A program made the position numbers and the translations under genes. Shown piece after piece: positions 38,305-47,582 of a stretch of DNA of 64,000 bases (position 1 is its first letter; each line of letters starts with the position of its first letter). The stretch lies in assembly GCA_004332335.1 (NCBI GenBank), contig SISS01000008.1, positions 124,001-188,000 on the forward strand. The letters are read 5' to 3'. The stretch is from Methanoregulaceae archaeon UXB-2016. GTDB lineage: Archaea > Halobacteriota > Methanomicrobia > Methanomicrobiales > Methanospirillaceae. Below the pieces are notes generated by a model, which ran no database searches, was not told the origin of the DNA, and was given only the letters and a program-made list of their open reading frames with translations.

Positions 38305-40059
38305 TTAGAACGGCGACCAGCGACCCCCGAAGGAGCCGTACGACCCTCCGCCCCGGCCGGTGCCGAACGAGGATGAGGGGCGCACAACCCCTCCGGAGCC
38401 GGTGGTGACCGTGGGCCGGGCCCGGGTCGTGCCCGAGCCGGTGCCCCAGACTGCTGCTCCGTACCGTCGGCCGGCGCCGAACCCGTGGGCGGCCCAGGCG
38501 TCCGTCGGCGTCACGACCGTCGGCTGCGTCGAGATCGTCGGGGCGACTGTGACGATAGTCGGAATCACCTGGGTCGGCAGGATCGTGATCGGGGAGATTG
38601 TCGGACCGACCGGCGTGATTCCGCCCTGCCCGGGTTGCGGGAGCGGCGGGATGGACTTGGCCGCGATCTGCGGAACCGTCGGCATCGGATACTGGGATGT
38701 CGCCCGGTTCAGGATGTAGGTGTTGCCGTTCCCATACCTGTTCATCACGCCGATGTTCGGTCCGTACCCGGTGATGTCGAAGTACGAGTTCGAGCACGAG
38801 TGTTCGTAGGTCGGGTCGTGGTGGTACCAGCCGATGTTCGACTGGGTCGCGGGCTCGCCGTCGACGGACTGGCCGCCCATGTTCATCTGGTTGAAGTTCT
38901 CGAGCCGGATATTGTCGCCGAACGCCCCCCAGAAGGCCCAGTACCTCGCGTCCTGGGACCAGCAGTCCTTGAGCGTCATGTCCTTGCATCCCTTGACGAT
39001 CTTGAACCCGTAACTCGACCCGATGTCGACGCAGTTCTTGAAGGTCGTGTTCACGCCGTCATGGGCAAAGAAGCCCGCATTCTTGTTGTGGTCCGAGAGA
39101 CAGTTCACCAGCATTGCATTGCGGTGGATGTAGTACCCCGAGACGTAGGCTTCCCGGAACGGCTCTTCCACAGGTTTCCGCTGGCCGTTGTTCCGGCTGA
39201 TGCAGTTCTCCATGTAGAAGTTCTTGGTCTTGTGGTACCACCCGGGCTCGCAGTGGAACCCGTTCTCCCAGTTGTCCTCGGCGAGACAGTTGATGAGCTG
39301 CACGTTCTCGAGGTTGTTCGACTCCTGGACGTCGAATCCGGTGCTGAAGTCCGAGTTCGAGCCGTCCGGCATACCGTATCCGCACCGGATCGCCTGGCAG
39401 TCGAGGAACCGCAGATTGCTGATCGTCCAGGTATCTCCCTTGGTCTCCGTATTGTTCCGGTTCGCGTTCATGTTGAACCCGTGGGTGTTACAGTCGATCG
39501 CCTTGCAGTTCTTGAACGTGATGTCGCCCGTCTCGGGGTTGTCCACCCAGATGAAGAACATCCCATTCCCGCCCGCCGGCTGCCGGACGCCGTTGATATC
39601 AACGTTCGTGACCGTGACGTCCTCGATCACGATGTTGTTGGTCCGGATCAGGAAGAAGCCCATGCCGCGAAGGGTGAAGCCCTTGACATGGACGTTCGGC
39701 CGGGAGATGTGGATCGGGTTGTAGTACTGGGTCGGGTTGTAGACGTTGATCACGGTCCGGTCTTCGCCCGCGCCGTAGAAGTTCGAGTTCAGCTTCGGGT
39801 GGATCCAGCCTGCTGTCTGGAAGGTTCCCTCGGTCAGCTGGATCGTACCCCCTTCGGCCGGGAGCATATTGAAGGCGGCGTTGATCTGCTGTTCGTCGTT
39901 GTTCCCATTGCACAGGACCTGTGCCTGGGCCTTGGATGCAAGGCTCGCATCGAAGGCGGCTACGATGATGGTCGTGCCGGCCGCCGCTCCATGCAGGGGG
40001 ACGAGCAGGAGCAGGAGGCCGATCAGCAGTATTGCCGTTATTGTTTTCATCAGGATCAC
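38305..40059 (-). CDS. Secreted right-handed parallel beta-helix protein
   Basis: A 584-residue exported protein. A signal peptide (ITAILLIGLLLLLVPLHGAA) precedes a beta-helix of about 400 residues with repeated short turns rich in N, T and G, for example TFKNCKAIDCNTHGFNMNAN, NVQLINCLAEDNWENGFHCE and MENCISRNNGQRK. The start resembles pectate-lyase or epimerase-type helices (EQQINAAFNMLPAEGGTIQL). The C-terminus is a Pro/Thr/Ile-rich linker then a Gly/Ser/Arg-rich tail ending SFGGRWSPF. It may be a polysaccharide lyase/epimerase or structural surface protein. Either ATG (40059 or 40050) could start it. Confidence 0.8.
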   Translation of the reverse strand: MILMKTITAILLIGLLLLLVPLHGAAAGTTIIVAAFDASLASKAQAQVLCNGNNDEQQINAAFNMLPAEGGTIQLTEGTFQTAGWIHPKLNSNFYGAGEDRTVINVYNPTQYYNPIHISRPNVHVKGFTLRGMGFFLIRTNNIVIEDVTVTNVDINGVRQPAGGNGMFFIWVDNPETGDITFKNCKAIDCNTHGFNMNANRNNTETKGDTWTISNLRFLDCQAIRCGYGMPDGSNSDFSTGFDVQESNNLENVQLINCLAEDNWENGFHCEPGWYHKTKNFYMENCISRNNGQRKPVEEPFREAYVSGYYIHRNAMLVNCLSDHNKNAGFFAHDGVNTTFKNCVDIGSSYGFKIVKGCKDMTLKDCWSQDARYWAFWGAFGDNIRLENFNQMNMGGQSVDGEPATQSNIGWYHHDPTYEHSCSNSYFDITGYGPNIGVMNRYGNGNTYILNRATSQYPMPTVPQIAAKSIPPLPQPGQGGITPVGPTISPITILPTQVIPTIVTVAPTISTQPTVVTPTDAWAAHGFGAGRRYGAAVWGTGSGTTRARPTVTTGSGGVVRPSSSFGTGRGGGSYGSFGGRWSPF

Positions 40060-40371
40060 GCGCCAAGACAGCGCTGTATGATCCAGATTGGCTATCCAAG
40101 ATAGATAACCCCATCGGTGGTATAATTACAGCCCAAACAGCAGAAAAGCCCGTAATGTGCGTTTTTTGGAAAACCTCCGGGCAGGCGGCTTCCATCGTGC
40201 GGACATTCCGTCCCGTAACCGCGTGGGAGACCGGGCACGGTGCCAAGGAACGCATCCGTATCCCCGGTGCTTTGAAATCTGCCCCGGATTTGCCAGCGCG
40301 TTCCGTCGTGCGTCGTGGCAGTATCCAAAACTATTTATTCGGTGCCTGCCGGATCCGCACCGGTTATATCC
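40060..40371. other. Divergent promoter region
   Basis: About 310 bases between the minus-strand beta-helix gene and the plus-strand membrane protein. On the plus strand CCAAAACTATTTATTCG at about 40325 resembles a BRE/TATA, about 40 bases before the ATG at 40372. On the minus strand TGTAATTATACCAC near 40120-40132 could serve the beta-helix gene. A 78-codon minus-strand frame crosses the region but has no convincing protein features. Confidence 0.5.
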
Positions 40372-40725
40372 ATGTCCGACATGTACCTTGACAGGATGCA
40401 GGGAGTTACATCATACCTTATGCTCGCAATGCTCGGTGCCGCTCTGGCCGGAGCCGGGTTCGCGGCCGCCGGAACGGGCGGGGCTGCGCCCGAGAACCAG
40501 GACCTCGCGTTCTATCTCTGGGCCCAGGCCCGGGCCGGGGAGGCGGTCGACCCGGCACTCGGCATGGCCGCCGGGATCCCGGACCAGCCCGGACGCGAAC
40601 GTCTATTCATCTACGCGGCCTTCCGCGATCTCGCCAGGACGGCAGGTGCGATGCCGGCCGCAGAGGGCCTGATCGACTCGTTTGAGTCGACCCGGAACGC
40701 TCTCGTCGCGGCCGTCCCGCACTGA
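40372..40725 (+). CDS. Small membrane-anchored protein, unknown
   Basis: A 117-residue protein starting MSDMYLDRMQGVTSY. One transmembrane helix (LMLAMLGAALAGAGFAAAG) occupies about residues 16-35; the rest is a helical, Ala-rich domain (LAFYLWAQARAGEAVDPALG, LIDSFESTRNALVAAVPH). The upstream BRE/TATA-like element supports the ATG at 40372. No family recognised. Confidence 0.55.
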   Translation: MSDMYLDRMQGVTSYLMLAMLGAALAGAGFAAAGTGGAAPENQDLAFYLWAQARAGEAVDPALGMAAGIPDQPGRERLFIYAAFRDLARTAGAMPAAEGLIDSFESTRNALVAAVPH

Positions 40726-41301
40726 CGCCGGCTGCATCGCACCACTTTTTCGGGCCCTCCTTCTCATCATGCCGATTGCGGCTCACACCGGGGGAGATCG
40801 CGTCCCTCGGTGCATGTCGGATGCCGATCGCCGGGGACGAGTACGGGCTTTCCCTATGGCGGAGGAGGTCTCGATCCCCCGGCGTCGCCACTTGTCAGGA
40901 TATCTGCCCTCAACCCGGCTCCTTCAGCCCTTCGCGTCTTCAGGCGGCGGGGGATCCCGCAGAGGGGCGACCTCGCCCACCTCCAGGTCGATGCGGACTC
41001 ACCGGCGCGCCTCTTCTTCACCTTTGCCGATCGCGCGCTCGCTGTACTTCCGGCCTCATGGCCTCCAGGAGAGGCGACGGTCCACCCGTCCCCACGTCCT
41101 GGGCCGGCTCGGATGCGGGAGCGGCGCTCCCCCCAAACCCGGATGGAGAACCTGAACGGCAACCGGCGAGGCGACCTTGCGGATGCAGCCCATCTCTTCT
41201 GCCGTATATAGGAGAAATAGTATAAGAAAGGTCCTCTTTCAAACAGGCGATATCCGACGAAATAAACAGATTTATTCACTGAACCGCGGATACTCTCGCA
41301 T
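40726..41301. other. Intergenic region with weak coding traces and promoter
   Basis: About 575 bases without a convincing gene. Two short plus-strand stretches look faintly protein-like in different frames (LTPGEIASLGACRMPIAGDE near 40780; AHLQVDADSPARLFFTFADR near 40980) and could be remnants of a decayed gene. The last 100 bases are AT-rich with TATA-like sequences (GTATATAGG at about 41203 and AGTATAAGAAAGG at about 41219) that probably drive the dockerin gene at 41302. Confidence 0.4.
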
Positions 41302-42837
41302 ATGCGTCTCGCCCGGCATCTCCTCTTCATCCTGCTGCTCGCTGCCGTGCTCGGCAGCCCGATGGCAGGGGCCCGGACCGCCCCCGTGATCGTCGACCAC
41401 ACCTCGGCCGACCTCCAGCCGGTCCCTGCCTCCGCGATCGGAGCCGCTAAGACGAACCTCCACATCGCCTACGGCCATACCTCTCATGGATCGCAGCTCG
41501 TGGACGGCATGGCCGGCCTCAGGACCTTCGCGGGCGCACCCCTCCCGCCCGCGACCTACGCCTTCAACGAGGGCGGCACCGGCGGCGCACTCGACCTCGA
41601 CGACTACTTTGTCGACGGCGACCTCGGCAACCCCGACTTCACGGCCTGGGCGACCGGAACCCGACAGTATCTCGGTCGAGCAGAGAACCGTGATGTGAGC
41701 GTGGTCCTCTGGTCCTGGTGCGGTGAGGTCTCGTGGGCGACCGAGGCGAACATCAATACGTACCTCTCGCTCATGGCCGGGCTCGAACGTGACTATCCAG
41801 CGGTCACGTTCGTTTACATGACCGGGCATCTGGACGGGTCGGGCACAGGCGGCAACCTGAACGCCCGGAACAACCAGATCCGGAACTACTGCCGCGCGAA
41901 CAACCGGGTCCTCTACGACTTCGCCGATATCGAGTCCTACGATCCCGACGGGATAGGCTACCTCGCCCGTGGGGCGACCGACGCCTGCGACTACGATGGG
42001 GGCAACTGGGCGCGGACGTGGCAGGCGAGCCACGTGGAAGGGCGCGACTGGTACGGCTGCGCCGCGGCGCACACCGAGCCCCTGAACGCGAACCGGAAGG
42101 CCTATGCGGCCTGGCACCTCTTTGCCCGGCTCGCGGGGTGGAGCCCCGGCACGACCCCCGCGACCCCTACGATCACCCCTGTAATCCTGCCGGGGACTGT
42201 CGAGGCCGAATACTATGCGCCCGAGGCGTTCCACGACACGACGCCCGGAAACCAGGGCGGCGCCTGCCGGCAGGACGATGTAGATATCGAGGCGATCCCC
42301 GGGGGATACGCGGTCTGCTATGTCCGGGACGGCGAGTGGCTCGAGTACAACGTGACCGTGGACCGGACCGCCGCGTACCGGCTCGAGGCCCGGGTCGCCT
42401 CGCCGACGGCGAACGGCCGGCTCGAGGTGCTCGTCGACAGAGGGACCGCGTTCACTATCGCCGCACCGAACACGGGAGGATACGGGACCTACACCACGAT
42501 CGTGGCCCCGGAGGTCCGGTCGCTGGCCGCAGGTCCGCACACCCTCACGGTCCGGTTCTCGACCGGATACTTGAACCTCGACCGGCTTGCCTTCACGGGT
42601 CTACCGATCGCTCTGCCCCTCCCCGTCCCGGGCGCGACCGGAACCCCACAGGACTTGGACGGCGACGGGGGCTACGAGGACGTGAATGGGAACGGACGGC
42701 ACGACTTCGCCGATGTCGTGCTCTTCTTCAACCAGATGACCTGGATCGCCGGGAACGAGCCGCTCGCTGCCTTCGACTTCAACGCGAACGGGCGGATCGA
42801 TTTCGCCGACGCGGTGTGTCTCTTCAACGGCCTCTAG
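41302..42837 (+). CDS. Secreted protein with CBM6 and dockerin-like domain
   Basis: A 511-residue exported protein. After a signal peptide (HLLFILLLAAVLGSPMAG) comes an about 270-residue N-terminal domain beginning LHIAYGHTSHGSQLVDGMAG, with AYAAWHLFARLAGW at its end. A CBM6-type domain follows (GTVEAEYYAPEAFHDTTPGN to STGYLNLDRLAF), then a C-terminal dockerin-like pair of calcium-binding repeats: DLDGDGGYEDVNGNGRHDFA and FDFNANGRIDFADAVCLFNG. The last repeats match those of the C1 peptidase at 60920-62515. Likely polysaccharide-associated; catalytic activity of the first domain is unknown. Confidence 0.82.
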   Translation: MRLARHLLFILLLAAVLGSPMAGARTAPVIVDHTSADLQPVPASAIGAAKTNLHIAYGHTSHGSQLVDGMAGLRTFAGAPLPPATYAFNEGGTGGALDLDDYFVDGDLGNPDFTAWATGTRQYLGRAENRDVSVVLWSWCGEVSWATEANINTYLSLMAGLERDYPAVTFVYMTGHLDGSGTGGNLNARNNQIRNYCRANNRVLYDFADIESYDPDGIGYLARGATDACDYDGGNWARTWQASHVEGRDWYGCAAAHTEPLNANRKAYAAWHLFARLAGWSPGTTPATPTITPVILPGTVEAEYYAPEAFHDTTPGNQGGACRQDDVDIEAIPGGYAVCYVRDGEWLEYNVTVDRTAAYRLEARVASPTANGRLEVLVDRGTAFTIAAPNTGGYGTYTTIVAPEVRSLAAGPHTLTVRFSTGYLNLDRLAFTGLPIALPLPVPGATGTPQDLDGDGGYEDVNGNGRHDFADVVLFFNQMTWIAGNEPLAAFDFNANGRIDFADAVCLFNGL

Positions 42838-43050
42838 CCGGCCGCAACCGGGGGGGCGGGCCAACCCCCCTTGTGATCGGGCATGGTCCCGTGCGAGGGC
42901 GACATCCGCCGTCACTATCGTCGGGCGAGACGGGGCGGCGGATATCCGGGAGAAACCTCGCACTTCCTCCGGCGTGGCTCGGAGCCCTGCCCCGGCTCCG
43001 GTTGGGCGCAGCGGCAAATCTATAAATCCCTCGTCGCCGAAAGGAGGCGT

Positions 43051-43302
43051 ATGAAGGAATTGAAGCGCTCCCGCACGGACCGGATGGTGGCCGGGGTCTG
43101 CGGCGGCATCGGCGAGTACCTTGAGATCGACCCGAACGTGATACGCCTCGTCTGGGTTGTCGTGACCGTCTTCAGCATGGGGATCGGGCTGCTCGCCTAC
43201 CTGCTCGCCTGGTTCATCATCCCCGAGGAGGCCCCTCCGATCACCGCGCGGCCCCCCACGACCGGTGACGTGATCACGGTCGAGCCGAACGAGATCCTCT
43301 AG
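43051..43302 (+). CDS. PspC domain membrane protein
   Basis: An 83-residue phage-shock-protein C family protein. The conserved RTDRMVAGVCGGIGEYLEID is followed by the hydrophobic segment RLVWVVVTVFSMGIGLLAYL and WFIIPEE. It lies in the cytoplasmic membrane and is linked to envelope-stress responses in bacteria. The ATG sits 5 bases behind AAGGAGGC. It converges with ahbC, overlapping it by four bases on the opposite strand. No pspA is nearby. Confidence 0.88.
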   Translation: MKELKRSRTDRMVAGVCGGIGEYLEIDPNVIRLVWVVVTVFSMGIGLLAYLLAWFIIPEEAPPITARPPTTGDVITVEPNEIL

Positions 43303-44495
43303 ACCCAGGGCTCTCCCCGGCCGGCCGTGCAGAACGGGTCGGCGCCGTACAGGTCGCCCTTCTCGCGGAAGGCCCGGATGCGGCAGCCGCCCCCACAGAG
43401 CTCGCGGTCGACGCAGGTCCCGCAGGCGCCGGCAAGGCGCCCCTCTTTCTCCCGGAACGCCGCGAGCACCGGGTTGTCCGCGTTCTCCCAGAGGACGCCG
43501 AAGGCCTGGTCACGGATGTCTCCGATCCGGAAGATCTCGTCCTGGGCGAACTGGCAGGGGTAGACGTGCCCGGCCGGGTCGATGTTCGCCACCCGTCGGC
43601 CGGCCGAGCAGGCCCCGCCCTGGAGGGTAAGGAGCTGCCGGGCCGCGTCGAGCGCGGGCGAGCCGGCCGCGGCCATCCGGTCGAGCAGGGCGACTGCGTC
43701 CGAGGGGGCGTCGACCGAGAGGACCTCGATCCGCTCGGGCCCGAGGGCCTCCGCCCGCTCGTACAGCCGGTCGAGGACCCGGGCGACGCTGTCGGGCCCG
43801 AGCTGCCGGTCGGCGTGCCGGTCCTGACCCCGCCCGCTCGGGACGAGCCAGTAGAGGCAGAACCGGTCGACGCCGAGATCGGCCGAGAGGTCCAGCAGGG
43901 CCCCGAGCTCGTCAGCGTTCTCGCGCGTGACCGTCACCCGGACGCCCGTGCGGAGCCCGGTCTCGTTGCAGGCCCGGATTCCCTTCACGGCCCGGTCGAA
44001 CGCACCGGATCGGCCGCGAATTCGATCGTGGGTACCGGCCGAGGCCCCGTCGAGCGACACCCCGGCATAGCCCACCCCGGCCGCGGCCAGCCCCTCGGCC
44101 ATCGCGCAGTCGATCAGGGTTCCGTTCGTTGAGAGGGCGGTCATGACCCCGCGGTCACGGGCCCGGGCCGCGATCTGGAAGAGGTCCGGCCGGAGCAGGG
44201 GCTCGCCGCCCGAGAGGAGAATGAGGGGGACGCCAGCCTCGGCCAGGTCGTCGACCAGGGCGAGGGCCTCGACCGTGGAGAGCTCGTCCCCGGACCCGGC
44301 TTCTGCGTGGGCCTCGATATAGCAGTGGTCGCAGGCGAGGTTGCAGGCCCGGGTCAGGTTCCAGAAGACGATCGGCCTGTACGGGGTGCAGTAGGCGAGC
44401 AGCCCGCCCCGCGTCCGGCCGAGCCCCTCGCGCCGGGCCCGGAGTGCATGGCTGACCGTGCCGCACCCGTAAAGGCACTGGGTGAATCGGATCAG
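43299..44495 (-). CDS. ahbC: Radical SAM heme biosynthesis protein, AhbC type
   Basis: A 398-residue radical SAM protein that in the siroheme-dependent pathway removes acetate side chains from 12,18-didecarboxysiroheme. The [4Fe-4S]-SAM motif is WNLTRACNLACDHCYIEAHA, followed by LILLSGGEPLLRPD; the C-terminal SPASM-like cysteines are in CGTCVDRELCGGGCRIRAF. The N-terminal IRFTQCLYGCGTVSHALRAR resembles AhbC. The frame has no ATG/GTG/TTG before the SAM motif; it opens at a CTG (44495) that overlaps the ahbB stop (CTGA) behind GGAGGTG. Last gene of the ahb operon. The AhbC rather than AhbD label is by resemblance. Confidence 0.85.
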   Translation of the reverse strand: MIRFTQCLYGCGTVSHALRARREGLGRTRGGLLAYCTPYRPIVFWNLTRACNLACDHCYIEAHAEAGSGDELSTVEALALVDDLAEAGVPLILLSGGEPLLRPDLFQIAARARDRGVMTALSTNGTLIDCAMAEGLAAAGVGYAGVSLDGASAGTHDRIRGRSGAFDRAVKGIRACNETGLRTGVRVTVTRENADELGALLDLSADLGVDRFCLYWLVPSGRGQDRHADRQLGPDSVARVLDRLYERAEALGPERIEVLSVDAPSDAVALLDRMAAAGSPALDAARQLLTLQGGACSAGRRVANIDPAGHVYPCQFAQDEIFRIGDIRDQAFGVLWENADNPVLAAFREKEGRLAGACGTCVDRELCGGGCRIRAFREKGDLYGADPFCTAGRGEPWV

Positions 44496-44968
44496 GTTTC
44501 CACCTCCAGCCAGACGGTCGGCCGCCGTTTATACTCCGCCGTCGAGAGGAGCACGACCCGATCGTCGAGCCCGGCCGCCTCCCCGAGCGCGTCGGCCATC
44601 CGTTCGACGGTCGCGGGATCTGGGGCATGGACCACGACGAAGAGTGTGTGCTCCCATGCGCCCGATACACCGAGGCGTTCGTAGCAGTGCGTCACCTCGG
44701 GCCGGGCCGCAAAGAGCTCGCCGACGGCCTCGATCCGATTCTCGGGGACGCGCCAGGCGATCACAGCATTCGCGACGAGCCCGAGCCGGCGCTGGTCGAT
44801 CCGCGCCCCGAACCGGCGCACGGCGCCCCCGGCCACAAGGGCACGGAGCCGCTGCACAACCGTCTCCGGACTCGTTCCGAGCGCCGCGGCCGTGCGGGCG
44901 AACGGGTCCTCCTCGAGCGGGAGGCCGTCCTGGAGCAGGGTGAGGAGACGGGCGTCAGCAGGCTCCAT
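44492..44968 (-). CDS. ahbB: Siroheme decarboxylase subunit AhbB
   Basis: A 158-residue Lrp/AsnC-like protein acting with AhbA to decarboxylate siroheme. It has an N-terminal winged helix (LLTLLQDGLPLEEDPFARTA) and a ligand domain with THCYERLGVSGAWEHTLFVV, where the conserved histidines of this subfamily lie. Overlaps ahbA upstream by 14 bases and ahbC downstream by four. AhbB versus AhbA is assigned from the HCYxR form of the active-site segment. Confidence 0.85.
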   Translation of the reverse strand: MEPADARLLTLLQDGLPLEEDPFARTAAALGTSPETVVQRLRALVAGGAVRRFGARIDQRRLGLVANAVIAWRVPENRIEAVGELFAARPEVTHCYERLGVSGAWEHTLFVVVHAPDPATVERMADALGEAAGLDDRVVLLSTAEYKRRPTVWLEVET

Positions 44969-45449
44969 CGATCGCCTCCTCCGGCCCGGGGCACCGGAAC
45001 CGGACGTCGATCTTGAACCGCCTCACGGTCGGGAGCTCGATCAGGTCCGGGGGGACGATCCCGGTCCGGGCTCCGATCTCGGCCACGATCGCCTCGAGTT
45101 GCGCCCGATCGGGGGCCGCGAGCGTGAACCAGAGGGCGTAGTTGTGGTCGCGCCGGTAGTTGTGCGAGACCCCGCGATAGGTGTTCACGAGGGCTGCGGT
45201 CGCCTCGAGTCGCTCGGGCGGCACCCGCATCGCGACGAGGGTCGAGGCCGAGAGGCCGACCTGCCGGGCCTCGATCACGGGCCCGATCATCCGGAGCACT
45301 CCGTCGGCCGCGAGCCGGCGGCAGCGGTCGAGGACCTCGGGCCCGCCGAGGCCGAGGCGCCGGCCCAGCGCGGTCCAGGGGTCGCGTTCGAGGGGAAAGT
45401 CGTCCTGGAGCGCCTCAAGCAGACGCCGGTCGACCGGGTCGAGGCTCAT
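44955..45449 (-). CDS. ahbA: Siroheme decarboxylase subunit AhbA
   Basis: A 164-residue Lrp/AsnC-like siroheme decarboxylase subunit, starting MSLDPVDRRLLEALQ. The active-site segment is VSHNYRRDHNYALWFTLAAP, the SHNYxRDHxYxLWFT form usual for AhbA. The start ATG overlaps the stop of the upstream radical SAM gene (ATGA). Together with AhbB it forms the first committed step from siroheme towards heme. Confidence 0.87.
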   Translation of the reverse strand: MSLDPVDRRLLEALQDDFPLERDPWTALGRRLGLGGPEVLDRCRRLAADGVLRMIGPVIEARQVGLSASTLVAMRVPPERLEATAALVNTYRGVSHNYRRDHNYALWFTLAAPDRAQLEAIVAEIGARTGIVPPDLIELPTVRRFKIDVRFRCPGPEEAIDGAC

Positions 45450-46471
45450 GCCGCTCCTCCTGTGGCCGGGACATGCGGGCACCAGGGCTCGGGCCCGAGC
45501 CAGTCCCCGGTCTGGGCGTAGGCCCTGGCCCGGCACCCGCCGCAGCGGGAGCGGTGCTCGCAGACCCCGCAGCTACCGCGCCGTCGGTCGGGGTCGCGCA
45601 GGGCCCGGAGGACCGGCGCCTCCTGCCAGAGCGAGGCAAATGAGGCAGTGACCAGAGAGCCGGCCGTGACCGGGAGGTACGGGCAGGGGGTCAGGTCGCC
45701 GGTCGGCGTGATCCGACAGTAGGCGATCCCGGCCAGGCAGCCCTGCCGCCACTCGGGGCGGGCAAGGCCGAGCTCGTCCGCGATCCGCATGAACTGCGGG
45801 GCGCAGGTCGGTCGGACCGGGAGCGGCAGGTCGTCGAGCCGGGAGAGAACCCGATGGAGGAGGGTCTCATACGCCTCCGGATCGGGGCTGGCGCAGGTTC
45901 GTCCCCGTCCTGTCGGGACGAGGAAGAAGACCTGGGCAGAGCTCGCCCCGAGATCGGCTGCCAGTGCGAGGATCGCCTCGATCTCGTCCTGGTTCTCCGG
46001 GGTCACGGTCACGTTCGCCTGCACGCGAATCCCGGCCTCGCCGCAGGCCCGGCAGCCGGCGATCGCGCCCAGAAACGCGCCCTTCCGGCCGCGAAAGGCG
46101 TCGTGCCGAGCCGGGTCGACCGAGTCCAGGCTGATCGCGGCGGCCACCACGCCGGCTTCCCGGAGGGCCAAGGCCCGCTCAAGGGTGAGTCGCGTTCCGC
46201 TCGTGCCGAGGGCGACCGAGAGCCCGGCCTCCGAGGCCCGGGCCGCGATCACCTCCAGGTCGTCCCGGAGCAGGGGTTCGCCGCCCGAGAGGATGAGGAG
46301 GGGCCGACCGGCTGCAGCCAGCGTCTCGACGACGGCCAGAGCCCCGGCTGTGTCGAGATCATCGGCGCCTGTACGGCTCGAAGCGTCGATATAGCAGTGG
46401 GGACAGGCGAGGTGGCAGCGACCCGTCACGTTCCAGGAGACGAGCCGCGGTGGGGGATGGATCGCAGTCAT
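45446..46471 (-). CDS. ahbD: Radical SAM heme synthase-like protein, AhbD type
   Basis: A 341-residue radical SAM protein. The SAM cluster motif is SWNVTGRCHLACPHCYIDAS, followed by LLILSGGEPLLRDDL. A C-terminal auxiliary-cluster cysteine set is present (RRGSCGVCEHRSRCGGCRAR). In the siroheme-dependent pathway AhbD converts Fe-coproporphyrin III to heme by oxidative decarboxylation. I start at ATG 46471 (MTAIHPPPRLVSWNV) because the 16 extra upstream residues look non-coding. First gene of the four-gene operon ahbD-A-B-C, all overlapping. Confidence 0.82.
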   Translation of the reverse strand: MTAIHPPPRLVSWNVTGRCHLACPHCYIDASSRTGADDLDTAGALAVVETLAAAGRPLLILSGGEPLLRDDLEVIAARASEAGLSVALGTSGTRLTLERALALREAGVVAAAISLDSVDPARHDAFRGRKGAFLGAIAGCRACGEAGIRVQANVTVTPENQDEIEAILALAADLGASSAQVFFLVPTGRGRTCASPDPEAYETLLHRVLSRLDDLPLPVRPTCAPQFMRIADELGLARPEWRQGCLAGIAYCRITPTGDLTPCPYLPVTAGSLVTASFASLWQEAPVLRALRDPDRRRGSCGVCEHRSRCGGCRARAYAQTGDWLGPEPWCPHVPATGGAA

Positions 46472-46849
46472 GGCACCGAACGCTCTCCCTTCGGGAGTGA
46501 TCCTAAAAGCCTTTTCCATGCGGGAGGGGGTGAGACAGGCTTCTCCGGTATTCTAGGAGAGCATCTCGCGCAACGCATATATACGAGATCGGCGGATCTC
46601 CTTTCACTGAACGGACAATCAACCGTTCTCCCTGTGGTGATCGACATGGTACGGATCCGAACGAACCGGCCCCTGGTTTCGGGCAGTGTGCCCATCTCCA
46701 GAGAGGTCCGGCGAAGATGTCTTGATCGGCCGTATACGGCGATGCAGCTCCCCGTGACCGCCTACAACCTCTGCCTCGGCCTCCTGGCCGCGACAACGGC
46801 CATGACCGGGTGCACCATCGGGACCTGCCTCCGCCTGGCCGGTCTCTAA
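46472..46849. other. Intergenic region, promoter-like sequence
   Basis: About 380 bases between ahbD and the broken SRAP gene. An AT-richer patch with CATATATACG at about 46577 could be a TATA element, but its orientation relative to ahbD cannot be settled. A short plus-strand frame ending LCLGLLAATTAMTGCTIGTC just before 46849 is hydrophobic but lacks a ribosome site, and I do not call it. Confidence 0.4.
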
Positions 46850-47483
46850 CTTCTTCTCCCGTTGCCACCACGCCGACCGGATGGGTTCGATCGCGTTGGC
46901 CGCTTCGTACCCGGCCCGGTTCACCCTCGGCGTCACCTGATATCCCTCGACTGCCCCGGCCGGATACGGGACGAACAGATCCCCGGGCACCCTGTCCTCC
47001 CTTCCGGGCTCGAACCAGATCTCTTAGGCCTCGGGCTCCAGGACCACGGGCATCCGACCGTGGACTGGGGCGACGACGGCGTTCGCTGCCGTGGTCAGAA
47101 GCAGGAACCGGTCCTGTTCCCGGAGCCCCGCGAATGCAAAGAGGGAGCGATCCCGAAGCCGGAAGTGATGCGGCACGGCTCCACGGGGGTCACGGGCCCA
47201 CTCGAAGAATCCGCTTGCAGGCACGAGGCAGCGTCCTCTGGCGAGCAGACGGCGGAAGGTCCCCCGATCGGCCAGGGTCTCGGCCCGGGCGTTGATCGCC
47301 TGCCGGCCGTTCGGGAGCTCCAGCCCCCAGACAGCCGTTCGCACCCGGCCGTCCGCGTCGACAATTGGCATGCGCGATCCCGGCGCCACCGTAAACCGCG
47401 ATCGATACCCCGAGGGCCGGATCATGGAGGCGGTACCGGCTCCCGTCCGAACCGACCACAACGAGCGAGTAGCGTCCGCACAT
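46850..47483 (-). pseudogene. SOS response-associated peptidase (YedK/SRAP), frameshifted
   Basis: An HMCES/YedK family gene, whose product crosslinks to abasic sites in single-stranded DNA through its N-terminal Cys. The start MCGRYSL (with Cys2) is followed, after a frame change near 47410, by FTVAPGSRMPIVDADGRVRT, INARAETLADRGTFRRLLAR and CLVPASGFFEWARD, all family motifs; PVHGRMPVVLEPEA then shifts frame again near 47025 into PAGAVEGYQVTPRVNRAGYE and RSAWWQ. The C-terminus is not clear. The upstream ATG is at 47483. Confidence 0.8.
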
Positions 47484-47582
47484 GAAACGATGATCGTTCT
47501 GCATCGGCAATAATCCCCGCGATGCCGGGTCGGAGCGTGAACAGAGATCTCATATAATCCGGGTCCCAAACTCTTCACTGCC

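Noticed and set aside
46646-46849. Small plus-strand ORF ending in a hydrophobic peptide
   Set aside because: No ribosome binding site or family resemblance; most of it is likely leader or antisense sequence.
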